From Micromonospora coerulea (GTDB taxonomy: Bacteria > Actinomycetota > Actinomycetes > Mycobacteriales > Micromonosporaceae): a stretch of 64,000 bases of DNA. The notes beneath the pieces are model-generated. The model saw nothing but the letters and a program-made list of their open reading frames with translations. It was not told where the DNA came from and did not search any database. This document shows positions 39,158 to 47,673 of this stretch, piece by piece (position 1 is the stretch's first letter; each line of letters begins with the position of its first letter). A program made the position numbers and the translations under genes. The DNA is taken from positions 244,034-308,033 of the forward strand of contig NZ_JAEMUW010000005.1 in the NCBI RefSeq assembly GCF_016598485.1, read 5' to 3'.

Positions 39158-42100
39158 GCGCCAAAGACAGCGACAGATCAGGGTCGTATGTCGAGGTTTC
39201 CGGCGACCGCGCGGTCGGTACGGCCACCAATAGCCTGATCATCACTGGCGACGGCAACGTCGTCCTTCGCGTTGATGGCCAGGAGTTCGCGCGGGTGGCG
39301 ATGCCAGGTTCGGCTTCGGAAGCCGCCCGTCTGGTGTTCGGCGGTACCGGCCCACTGAGGTCGCCCGTGATTGGATCCTGGCTGCGCCACGATGCTGGCG
39401 TCGTTACGGCTCAGCCGCGTCCGGAGGAGCAGTGGCTGACGCAGTGGTGTCGTTCGGGGAAGGCCCCGGCCGTTCGGCTCGTGTGCGGCGCCGGCGGCCA
39501 GGGCAAGTCCTTCCTTGCCGCGCGGGTGTGCGCCGCTGTGTCGAGCTCGCACACGGCGGGCTTCGTGCGGGTGCCACCACCGAGCTGGCGCACCGCCTCG
39601 CTGGCAGAGTTGACGCGGGCCGGAGCGGAGGCCGACGGCTTGCGCCGCCGGTTGCGGAGAGTGCCGGAGCTAACCGCAGGGCTGCGGTGGCTGACTTCAG
39701 CCGGTCGCCCCTCATTGCTGGTCGTCGACTACGCCGAAAATGTGGCGCCCGTGGTCGCCGAAATGCTAGACACCATTGCCGAAGCCGGTGGGCTTGAAAT
39801 CGTACGGCTGTTGCTGCTCGCGCGGTCTGAGCGCGGCTGGTGGCGCAGTATCGCCGCCGACCACGAGCAGCACGCGTGGGTAGATCCGGATCCAGTGCGT
39901 TTGGTGTCCATGACGAGCCGGTGGGACCGGCCGCAGGTTCAACAGGTGTGGTCGGAGGCAGTTGAGTCGTTCCGGAAGCTGGCAGTCACGCATGGACGGG
40001 TGCCGACCAATGGACCGCAACCACCACCCATGCGTGACTTCCCAACCACGCTTGACCTGTATGCTGATGCGCTACTGCACGCGATCGACGGGCGGGCAGC
40101 CCACGGCGACCCATTGTCAGGCGTGCTCGCGCACGAGCGGCGGCAGGTTAGCGCCGCCTTCCAGGGCAGAGGCCTCGACTGGACAGTCGAACAGCGGGAC
40201 TGGGCCGTCGCTACGGTGATCCTGCGCCCCGCTGAAAGCATCGATGTTGCCGTTGATGCGCTGTCGTCATGTCCCGTCATCAAAGACCTGCCTGGGGCGG
40301 ACCTGCCAGTCGCGGCCTCGGTGTTACATGACTTGTACCCGGACGACGAGGGTTCTCAGGTATGGCGAGCACCTCGTCCCGACCCCCTGGCTGACCTTCA
40401 CCTGTTACAGCTGGCCGAACATGCCGCCGCCGACGCCGACTGGTTGGGCAATCTTCAAGCCTTGTGCGCGGTGCCACAGGCTGGCGTAGCGGAGCAGACC
40501 GCAGAGGTTCTACATCGCTGTATGTCCACGGCCCCCCGCGGCCGGTACGTTCCGGCGCTTCGCCGGATGGAGGCCGGCCTACGGCACCTCATCCGAGTCG
40601 CGCCGGCCCGTTACGTTCCCATCATCATTCTGCTTGATCCTGACCAGTTCACGGACGATCTCGTCGATGTGATCAGTGGTGGCACAGCGTCAGAGCAACT
40701 GCCGATCACTGAGGTGGAACAGATCGATGCGCTGCTCAGGGAACTCGGCTTTGCCACGACCCGGGCAGCCGTAGCCGTAGCCGTCTCCGAACGTCTTGTC
40801 GGTGCGTCCTCGCCACCCGTCGTACCAACGGAGGCCTCGCTCGCTCGCTATGCCGGCGAACTGAACAATCTGGCCGTCCGGTTGGGTGAGGTGGGTCGCG
40901 GCGACGAGGCCCTGGCCGCGATCGAAGAAGGGGTCACCGTCTTCCGCCGCCTCGCTGACGCCAGTCCCGGTGCCTACCTGCGCGACCTCGCTGGATCATT
41001 GAACAATCTGGCCGTCCGGTTGGGTGAGGTGGGTCGCCGCGACGAGGCCCTGGCCGCGATCGAAGAAGCGGTCGCCGCCTACCGCCGCCTCGCTGACGCC
41101 AGTCCCGGGGTCTACCTGCCCGACCTCGCTCTGTCGTTGAACAACCTGGCCGTCCGGTTGGGTGAGGTAGGCCGCCGCGACGAGGCCCTGGCTACGATCG
41201 AAGAGGCTGTCAGGATTCGCCGCCAGCTCGCCGGCACCAACCCCGCCGTCTACCTGCCCTACCTCGCTGGATCGTTGAACAATTTGGCCGTCGGGTTGGG
41301 TGAGGTGGGTCGCCGCGACGAGGCCCTGGCCGCGATCGACGAAGCGGTCGCCACCTACCGCCGGCTCGCTGATGCCAGTCCCGCCGCCTACCTGCCCGAC
41401 CTCGCTCTGTCGTTGAACAACCTGGGTGGCCGGTTGGGCGAGGCGGGCCGCCGCGACGAGGCCCTGGCTACGATCGAAGAGGCTGTCAGGATTCGCCGGC
41501 AGCTCGCCGAGACCAACCCCGCCGCGTACCTGCCCAAACTCGCCACGTCGCTGACCAACTTGGCCGTCGGGTTGGGTGAGGTGGGTCGCGGCGACGAGGC
41601 CCTGGCCGCGATCGAAGAAGGGGTCACCGTCTACCGCCGGCTCGCTGATGCCAGTCCCGCCGCCTACCTGCCCGACGTCGCCCTGTCGCTGAACAACCTT
41701 TCCTCCCACTTGCATGAGGCGGGCCGCCATGACGAGGCCCTGGCCGCGATCGAAGAGGCTGTCAGGATTCGCCGGCAGCTCGCCGACACCAACCCCGCCG
41801 CGTACCTGCCCAAACTCGCCATGTCGCTGACCAACTTGGCCGTCGGGTTGGGTGAGGTGGGTCGCGGCGACGAGGCCCTGGCCGCGATCGAAGAAGCGGT
41901 CACCGCCTACCGCCAGCTCGCTGAAGCCAGTCCCGCCGCCTACCTGCCCGACGTCGCCCTGTCGCTGAACAACCTTTCCTCCCACTTGCATGAGGCGGGC
42001 CGCCACGACGAGGCCCTGGCCGCGATCGAAGAGGCTGTCAGGATTCGCCGGCAACTCGCCGACACCAACCCCGCCGCGTACCTGCCCAAACTCGCCATGT

Positions 42101-42264
42101 CGCTGACCAACCTGGCCATCGCGTTAAGTGAGGTGGGTCGCCGCGACGAGGCCTTGGCCATGATCGAAGAAGCCGTCACCATTCGCCGCCAGCTCGCCGA
42201 CGGCAACCCCGCAGAACAGGCACGGTTGGCCGCGAGGCGACAGGGTGAAGCGGATGGGATCTGA
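39154..42264 (+). CDS. STAND-type (NLR-like) P-loop NTPase with ten TPR repeats
   Basis: 1,036 aa. N-terminal stretch with ITGDGNVV (about 30-37), P-loop GAGGQGKS (112-119), Walker B LLVVDYAE (188-195), an LLLLARSE sensor-like strand (219-226), a helical linker, then ten 46-residue TPR-like units from about 563 to 1023 (pattern SLNNLxxxLGEVGRxDEALAxIEEAV). This is the NTPase-plus-superstructure layout of signal-transduction ATPases; many bacterial members act in phage defence, but that role here is inferred. No enzymatic effector domain is visible, so the membrane partner may be the output. Starts by GTG within the previous stop. Confidence 0.85.
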   Translation: MSAKDSDRSGSYVEVSGDRAVGTATNSLIITGDGNVVLRVDGQEFARVAMPGSASEAARLVFGGTGPLRSPVIGSWLRHDAGVVTAQPRPEEQWLTQWCRSGKAPAVRLVCGAGGQGKSFLAARVCAAVSSSHTAGFVRVPPPSWRTASLAELTRAGAEADGLRRRLRRVPELTAGLRWLTSAGRPSLLVVDYAENVAPVVAEMLDTIAEAGGLEIVRLLLLARSERGWWRSIAADHEQHAWVDPDPVRLVSMTSRWDRPQVQQVWSEAVESFRKLAVTHGRVPTNGPQPPPMRDFPTTLDLYADALLHAIDGRAAHGDPLSGVLAHERRQVSAAFQGRGLDWTVEQRDWAVATVILRPAESIDVAVDALSSCPVIKDLPGADLPVAASVLHDLYPDDEGSQVWRAPRPDPLADLHLLQLAEHAAADADWLGNLQALCAVPQAGVAEQTAEVLHRCMSTAPRGRYVPALRRMEAGLRHLIRVAPARYVPIIILLDPDQFTDDLVDVISGGTASEQLPITEVEQIDALLRELGFATTRAAVAVAVSERLVGASSPPVVPTEASLARYAGELNNLAVRLGEVGRGDEALAAIEEGVTVFRRLADASPGAYLRDLAGSLNNLAVRLGEVGRRDEALAAIEEAVAAYRRLADASPGVYLPDLALSLNNLAVRLGEVGRRDEALATIEEAVRIRRQLAGTNPAVYLPYLAGSLNNLAVGLGEVGRRDEALAAIDEAVATYRRLADASPAAYLPDLALSLNNLGGRLGEAGRRDEALATIEEAVRIRRQLAETNPAAYLPKLATSLTNLAVGLGEVGRGDEALAAIEEGVTVYRRLADASPAAYLPDVALSLNNLSSHLHEAGRHDEALAAIEEAVRIRRQLADTNPAAYLPKLAMSLTNLAVGLGEVGRGDEALAAIEEAVTAYRQLAEASPAAYLPDVALSLNNLSSHLHEAGRHDEALAAIEEAVRIRRQLADTNPAAYLPKLAMSLTNLAIALSEVGRRDEALAMIEEAVTIRRQLADGNPAEQARLAARRQGEADGI
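40840..42222 (+). repeat. Ten tandem 138-bp units, with 276-bp near-identical super-repeats
   Basis: In-frame coding repeats of the TPR region. Units alternate between two types (LPK...TNLAVGLGEVGRG and LPD...NNLSSHLHEAGRH), and the last pairs (about 41,530-41,805, 41,806-42,081) are almost identical at nucleotide level with only scattered changes. Indicates recent dimer expansion. Confidence 0.9.
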
Positions 42265-42795
42265 ACCTTGAGCCCTTCCGGCATGGCCCTGATCCACACC
42301 GATCGTGGCGTCCGGGCACCCGACCGGGCCAAATTCTCTCGCAGCCCCACACCGTTCCTTAAGCACCCCGCGGCCCCTCGATGCCACCGGACGGTCTTCA
42401 GGTTCCTGCACTCACGGTGAGGGTGAGTGCATCCCCTTCCGGTCGGTCTGACCCTTGCTCTGACTGCCTTCGGGTCGCTAACCGGATCCTGTCGACCATG
42501 CCAGTGCGGCACTCATCTGATGGTCTGCCGCGACCCCAGTCGCCCTTGGAGCGGCATCGGAGCACACGGTTTAGGAACGGTTTAGCCCCTTGCGGCGCCG
42601 GCCTTCCTCCTACCAGCGCATACGCCCGAACTCTCGCCACGGCCGTGCTTGATCATTCCGCGCATGTTCCGGATCTTGCCGCTCCTCGGGAGCCACGTCG
42701 GCGACGTCCGCTTTGACGGGTAGGCCGGTGCGGCCGATCGTGGGTGTGCTTCGGGCAGGTACCGGCTCGGCCTCGCGCCCACGTAGCCTCCATAG
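42265..42795. other. Gene-poor stretch after STAND gene
   Basis: 531 nt. The one clear structure is a perfect inverted repeat TGCACTCAC-N7-GTGAGTGCA at 42408-42432. No supported gene on either strand. Confidence 0.5.
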
Positions 42796-43131
42796 ATGCC
42801 GGACATCTCTCCTCGACTCCGACGACGCATCAACACCCACTTCCCCCAACACGCCGACGTGGTGGTGAACCGGCTACACAGCCTCGATCAATTGGTCGCC
42901 GACTCCCGTCAGGATCCGGAACGGATGTTTGCAGCGGTTGTGCGCCTCGCCGAGGGCCGACTCGACAAGCTCGACCGTGCCACACGTCTGGCCCAAGACG
43001 ACTGGCGTGACCTCCTGGTCGGAGCGGACTTCGGTAACGAAGACTGGCCCGCCCGCCTCTCCGCCTGGCTCGACGCTCCGGAATCGGCCGGTGACAGCGC
43101 CCGTCGTGGCCATCGGACCCCTCGTTTGTAA
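42796..43131 (+). CDS. Hypothetical protein, helical, ends inside footprint D
   Basis: 111 aa. Resembles a small actinobacterial family (LVADSRQDPERMFAAVVRLAEGRLD ... DDWRDLLVGADFG). The last ~10 residues (SARRGHRTPRL) are encoded by the start of att-like footprint D, so the native C-terminus was probably replaced. Confidence 0.65.
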   Translation: MPDISPRLRRRINTHFPQHADVVVNRLHSLDQLVADSRQDPERMFAAVVRLAEGRLDKLDRATRLAQDDWRDLLVGADFGNEDWPARLSAWLDAPESAGDSARRGHRTPRL

Positions 43132-43275
43132 GTTCTGGGCGGCCTTCCGACCGCGTCCATCCCCGGCCGGCCGTTCCCCGTCCGACCCGTCACGAGCCCG
43201 TGGTCGTGCGCCGTCGTCCGTCATCGTTGCTACAGCCGCTGCTACACCCTCCGTCGGCCGGACCAGAGGATTAAG
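43118..43275 (+). repeat. Att-like footprint D
   Basis: Minus-strand CTTACAA/ACGAG half-arm at the start, TGCTACA pairs at 43228-43234 and 43240-43246, and a tRNA-Lys-like CTCTTAAT half-arm at 43268-43275. Nearly the same as copy C. Confidence 0.6.
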
Positions 43276-43404
43276 AGAACCCCCGCCGTGCCTTGGCCAA
43301 CCGTCGCCGCCTCGGCAGCCGGCCCCTGCTGGGTTGGCTCACCGTGCTGCTCTGGCGTGGGGTTGGGGTCACGCAGGGGTCAGCTCTTGCTGCGGCTCAT
43401 CGGC

Positions 43405-44529
43405 CTACTGCTCGCTAGTTAGCTCGGCCAGGTCGACGGCGCTGAGGAGTTCGGCGAGTGCGGGCTCGGTGGCGAGGTTCAGGGGTTGTAGTTCGCCGGT
43501 GCGGGCTCGTTGGTTGAGCAGCGGCTCGGTGCTGGTGTCGTTGACGATCCGGGCTGCGTCTGCTGTCTGCCACTGAACGCCGTTGAGTGCCTGGCGGTCG
43601 AACTTGGCGGCGAGTAGGCAGGAGACACGGGGCCGGCCGTAGCTGTCGGGCCCGTCCTGACGCAGCACGGCGACGCGGGCGGAGGCGATCGCGGGTGCGA
43701 CGGCAAGAGCTTCCCGAACGGTGACGAGGACTTGGCCGCACACGAATTGTTTGTAGTAGGCGGCGCGGTCGCGTTGCGGGAGCTTGCGTAGGGACAGGTT
43801 GCCGGCCTGGGTGGTGGTGGGCATGCGTTCGGGCACGACCTGGTCCACGCTGGGTACGAGCACCACGAGGGAGACCTCGTCAGCGATGACGCCGACGGCG
43901 GCGCTGGGTGATTCGTTGTCCTCGAAGGCTTCCTCCAGCGTTTCCAGGACGACCTCGGGCGAGTTGCTGCACAGTTGCTGCCACCGCTGGTCGAGGTATT
44001 GCTGCCAGCCTTCCTGCTGCTCACATCGGGTCGCCCATTGCCGTTGCATCTCGGCCTCGGTCCACTGCGTGGCGAACTGCTTGGCCCGAGCTCGCTTCGC
44101 GCGCTCGAAAAGGCCGATGCCGGCCAGGGCATGCTGTTCGTAGTGCTTGTGAATGCTTGCCCGGTCCGGGGGTGCTGGTTGCGGTGCGATGGGTCGGCTG
44201 GCAGCGGGGAAGTCGACCCGGTGCAGCTCCAGGATGCGCAGGAAGGTCTGGGCCAGGCGTTGGGCCTCCTCGACTCGCTGCGCGTGTGCCGCTTGCCTCT
44301 GCTGAGCCGCGACCTGCCGCTGATAGGTCGCGGCCGACGTCGCCCGACCGCCGGAGCGGCGGCCGCCCCCGAGGGAGGTGTAGAAGCCGACGGGACCCGC
44401 GCCAGTGGAGAAGCCGGTGCGGCCGGCGCCGAAGTGCACCCGGGCCGCCCTCGGACCGACACTGGTGCGGATGCCACGAGAGGAGGCACGGATACGCACC
44501 CCGGGTGCCAGCTTGATGGAGAACCCCAT
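43405..44529 (-). CDS. DUF4236 domain protein
   Basis: 374 aa. N-terminal DUF4236-type beta segment (FSIKLAPGVRIRASSRGI ... GAGRTGFSTGAGPVGFY), a Gln/Ala-rich helical linker, and a C-terminal alpha/beta domain with no known family. DUF4236 proteins are scattered on mobile elements and have no known function. Confidence 0.75.
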   Translation of the reverse strand: MGFSIKLAPGVRIRASSRGIRTSVGPRAARVHFGAGRTGFSTGAGPVGFYTSLGGGRRSGGRATSAATYQRQVAAQQRQAAHAQRVEEAQRLAQTFLRILELHRVDFPAASRPIAPQPAPPDRASIHKHYEQHALAGIGLFERAKRARAKQFATQWTEAEMQRQWATRCEQQEGWQQYLDQRWQQLCSNSPEVVLETLEEAFEDNESPSAAVGVIADEVSLVVLVPSVDQVVPERMPTTTQAGNLSLRKLPQRDRAAYYKQFVCGQVLVTVREALAVAPAIASARVAVLRQDGPDSYGRPRVSCLLAAKFDRQALNGVQWQTADAARIVNDTSTEPLLNQRARTGELQPLNLATEPALAELLSAVDLAELTSEQ

Positions 44530-44778
44530 CAACCGACCGTAGGCCCTGGCGCTTGAGCGACCGTTCAGCCTGCTACCTGATCACTGCTCCGCCGACTGGT
44601 CGCCCCCGGGTCCCTATCGGCCATGCTCGGATGCCCGGCCCGGCACTATCGCCGGCGTTTGCGGCTTCGGCTCGCGAACTTGTCGTAGCGCATCGTTACG
44701 ATCTTGCGGGTATGTGATGCCATGCATCTACCGGCGATGGGTTCTCGCCGGCTTCTACCTTTGAGTCAAGGGGACCAC

Positions 44779-45234
44779 TTGAAGAACAAGCTGATCGGTG
44801 CCGTCGCGGCGCTCGCCATCGCGGTCGGTGGGTCGCTCGCCGCCGCCACGCCGGCGCAGGCCGCCACCCCGGCCATCATGATCACCAAGGCCTACTACAA
44901 CTCCCCGGGCAGCGACACCGGGTCGAACACCAGCCTCAACGGCGAGTACATCCGGCTGACCAACAAGCGCACCACCGCCATCAACCTGAAGTACTGGACC
45001 CTGCGCGACAAGTCCAGCCACGTCTACAAGTTCGCCAGCGACTTCAAGCTCGGTGCTGGCGCCAGCGTCTACATCCACACTGGCAAGGGCACCAACACCA
45101 GCACCCACCGCTACTGGGGCTCCGGCGCGTACATCTGGAACAACACCGGTGACGCCGCCTACCTTCGTAACTCCGCCAACACGGCGATCGACTCGTGCTC
45201 CTGGGGCAGCACCGGCAGCTACACCAACTGCTGA
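44779..45234 (+). CDS. Secreted lamin-tail-domain (LTD) protein
   Basis: Signal peptide (KLIGAVAALAIAVGGSLAA, cleavage after AQA), then a single LTD immunoglobulin-fold domain (IMITKAYYNSPGSD ... NGEYIRLTN ... WTLRDKSSHVYKFASDF ... AYIWNNTGDAAYLRN). TTG at 44779 is chosen for its AAGGGGA site; ATG 44704 would put a non-hydrophobic leader before the signal. 151 aa. LTDs in bacteria often bind surfaces or accompany secreted nucleases; an HNH nuclease lies 1.5 kb downstream. Confidence 0.85.
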   Translation: MKNKLIGAVAALAIAVGGSLAAATPAQAATPAIMITKAYYNSPGSDTGSNTSLNGEYIRLTNKRTTAINLKYWTLRDKSSHVYKFASDFKLGAGASVYIHTGKGTNTSTHRYWGSGAYIWNNTGDAAYLRNSANTAIDSCSWGSTGSYTNC

Positions 45235-45247
45235 TACAGCACGCATG

Positions 45248-45279
45248 AGCGCCGGCCCGCCATCAGGCGGGCCGGCGCT
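45248..45279 (+). terminator. Terminator after LTD gene
   Basis: Perfect 14-bp stem AGCGCCGGCCCGCC with a 4-nt loop, 14 nt past the stop codon. Confidence 0.8.
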
Positions 45280-45464
45280 TCCGCTTTAGCTCCTTCACCC
45301 CCGCCCCTGTCCCCGACGGTGCCGGGACGCTCGGGACATGCTGCCTCCCTCGGTGGGCGGTGAGCAGCGGAAACGGGGCCGGTAACCGTCGGTCGAAATG
45401 CTGATACACATCGTGGCCGACCGGCCGGTTTCCAACGTTGACACTGGTCAGCACACTCGTAGAG

Positions 45465-46280
45465 GTGACGTACCAGCCTCCGCAGGACCCGTGGCAAGAG
45501 CCAACGCCTCCGCCACCCCCGCCGCCACCGCCCTATCAGCCGCAAGCCGGGTACGGCGGCCAGGTACCGCCGTACCCGACGGCGCAGTTCCCGGCGGCTA
45601 CCAGCTGGAATCAGGCGCCGGCACGGCGGAGGGCGTCCAAGGGCAAGATCGCGCTCATCAGCGCAGGGGTGCTGGTCGTGTTGTGCTGCGGGGTGCCCGG
45701 CATCGTCGCCATCGTGTCCCCTACCAGCTCCGACAAGGACGCGACCACCCAGCCGGCCCCGACTATTCAGGCCGCGGATGCCCAGTCAACTGCAACGGAG
45801 GCAGGCCTCGCCGCCACGCCAGCAGCACCGTCGCCGACTGCGGTGACCCCCACGGTCGTGGCCACCCCAGTGGTCACGACCCGGACCGTCACCGAGACGC
45901 AGAAGATTGCGTACCAGACCAGGACCGTCAACGACTCCTCGCTACCCAAGGGCACCAGAAAGGTGACCACCCGAGGGGTCACGGGCGTCAAGACCCTCAC
46001 CTACCAGGTGACCCTGACCGACGGCGTCCAGACAGCCAAGAAGCTGGTCCGCTCGCAGATCACCAAGGCACCCGTCACCCAGGTCGTCAGGGTCGGCACC
46101 AAGGTCACCCAGCAGTGCGACCCGAACTACAGCGGCGCCTGCGTACCCATCGCCAGCGACGTCGACTGCGCCGGCGGCAGTGGCAACGGCCCCGCCTACG
46201 TCGACGGGCCGGTTCGAGTGATCGGTGATGACAAGTACGACCTGGACCGAGACGGCGACGGCATCGCCTGCGACACGTGA
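45465..46280 (+). CDS. Membrane-anchored G5 and Excalibur domain protein
   Basis: 271 aa. Cytoplasmic Pro-rich head (PPPPPPPPPYQP), one helix (IALISAGVLVVLCCGVPGIVAIV), Thr/Ala linker, a G5 domain (TRTVTETQKIAYQTRTVND ... TKVTQ) and a C-terminal Excalibur motif DLDRDGDGIACD that binds calcium. Cell-surface protein; such domains recur in nuclease and cell-wall-active proteins. GTG at 45465 preferred. Confidence 0.82.
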   Translation: MTYQPPQDPWQEPTPPPPPPPPPYQPQAGYGGQVPPYPTAQFPAATSWNQAPARRRASKGKIALISAGVLVVLCCGVPGIVAIVSPTSSDKDATTQPAPTIQAADAQSTATEAGLAATPAAPSPTAVTPTVVATPVVTTRTVTETQKIAYQTRTVNDSSLPKGTRKVTTRGVTGVKTLTYQVTLTDGVQTAKKLVRSQITKAPVTQVVRVGTKVTQQCDPNYSGACVPIASDVDCAGGSGNGPAYVDGPVRVIGDDKYDLDRDGDGIACDT

Positions 46281-46386
46281 CGCGATACAGGAAGGTGCGG
46301 AGGTAGACCTGCCCCTGCCTCCGCACGCCTCATTCCTATACCCCCGGCCAGCGGCGAATCTCAGCCCCCGACAAGCGGTACGCGGA

Positions 46387-46629
46387 GTGGCAGTGGCAGC
46401 AGTAGAGGCATGGTTTCTGGGTGGACCTGTCGACGGGAGACTGAGGCCAGTGGAGGTCACCGCCGACGGCAGTCCACCGGCAGTGGTAAGGCTGCCTCAG
46501 ATTGGCTTCTACGTCGGGGCGAGCGATGTCGCGGCGCCTGTGGTTGAGCACGTCTACGTCCTCGCTGACAAGCTTGATGGCACCGAGGTCTACCAGTACC
46601 GGCCGCCCGCTTCAGCGGTGAGAGGCTGA
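46387..46629 (+). CDS. Small hypothetical protein
   Basis: 80 aa from GTG 46387 or 46393. Reads VEAWFLGGPVDGRLRPVEV ... LPQIGFYVGASDVAAPVVEH ... EVYQYRPP. A truncated relative remains at 38377-38457. Function unknown. Confidence 0.6.
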   Translation: MAVAAVEAWFLGGPVDGRLRPVEVTADGSPPAVVRLPQIGFYVGASDVAAPVVEHVYVLADKLDGTEVYQYRPPASAVRG

Positions 46630-46745
46630 CACCTACCGCCGGCGGAACGCCGTTCTGCAGTTGTTCGCTCGCAGACCATTGCTATGACGGTCGACACCTG
46701 TATATATCGAGGTACCGCTATCTTCGATGATCGGGAGAGCCGACC

Positions 46746-47405
46746 GTGACCCGCACCCTGCGATGGACCGCCACCCTACTGGCCGCCGTCACCGCCACCA
46801 CCGCCCTGACCGCCGCCCCCGCCCACGCCGAGACCTACTCCGCCTACCTGCGCACCGCCGTGGCGAACCTGCCCGTCGCCACCGAGGTCCGCACCGGCTA
46901 CGACCGCAGCCTGTTCCCGCACTGGATCGACGCCGATGGCGACGGCTGCAACACCCGCTACGAGGTCCTCATCGCCGAAGCCACCACCAAACCCACCGTC
47001 GGCTCCGGCTGCTCCCTGTCCGGTGGGCGCTGGTACTCCTACTACGACAACGCCTATTGGACGATCACCAGCGACCTCGACATCGACCACATGGTCCCCC
47101 TCGCCGAGGCCTGGGACTCCGGCGCCCGCAACTGGACCACCAGCCGCCGCCAGTCATACGCCAACGACCTCGGCGACTCCCGCCCCCTGGTCGCGGTCAC
47201 CGACAACGTCAACCAGGCCAAGGGCGACCAGGACCCCGCCACCTGGATGCCGCCCTACAGCTCCGCCCGATGCCGCTACATCAACGAATGGGTCGCCACG
47301 AAGATCCGCTGGCGGCTCACCGTCGACACCAGCGAGAAGAACGCCCTGACCAGCTGGGCGAACTCCTGCCCCAACGTCACCATCACCGTCGTCCGCGCAT
47401 TCTAG
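46746..47405 (+). CDS. Secreted HNH endonuclease (DUF1524/GmrSD-C type)
   Basis: 219 aa. Signal peptide (TLLAAVTATTALTAAPAHA), then a beta-beta-alpha-metal nuclease core with LDIDHMVPLAEAWDSG and late DNVNQAKGDQDPATWMP, the DUF1524 hallmark. An extracellular non-specific DNase is likely. GTG with GGGAGAG upstream. Confidence 0.88.
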   Translation: MTRTLRWTATLLAAVTATTALTAAPAHAETYSAYLRTAVANLPVATEVRTGYDRSLFPHWIDADGDGCNTRYEVLIAEATTKPTVGSGCSLSGGRWYSYYDNAYWTITSDLDIDHMVPLAEAWDSGARNWTTSRRQSYANDLGDSRPLVAVTDNVNQAKGDQDPATWMPPYSSARCRYINEWVATKIRWRLTVDTSEKNALTSWANSCPNVTITVVRAF

Positions 47406-47673
47406 CAACCACGGGTAAGGGCGGTGCCACTCCGTACGGCTGCGCCGCCCTCGCCTCGGCGCTGACCTACGCCTTACGAGTCGGCTCCCCGCCCCTGCTC
47501 CTCCGGGTGCTCCCCGCGCACAACTGGGCGTGCCGATCCGCAATCCTCCGTCGGCGGCTGCTCGTTTGGCTGCTCGGCCTTCAGCCACCTGCCGCTGTTC
47601 ACCATCCACAACCCCTGATACCCGAACGCCCCCGTTGCCTCATGGCCGCAGGGGCGCTTCGTCATGTCCAGGT
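47406..47673. other. Intergenic, convergent genes
   Basis: 268 nt between convergent genes. No gene. A short inverted repeat CCCC-GTTGCCTCATGGCCGCA-GGGG lies near its right end; otherwise nothing. Confidence 0.4.

Noticed and set aside
40996..42054. Minus-strand frame across the TPR repeats
   Set aside because: Antisense shadow made periodic by the coding repeats; no independent support.
40840..42222. Regularly spaced repeats as a possible CRISPR array
   Set aside because: Units are 138 bp, in frame and translate to TPR helices; no spacer-repeat structure or cas genes.
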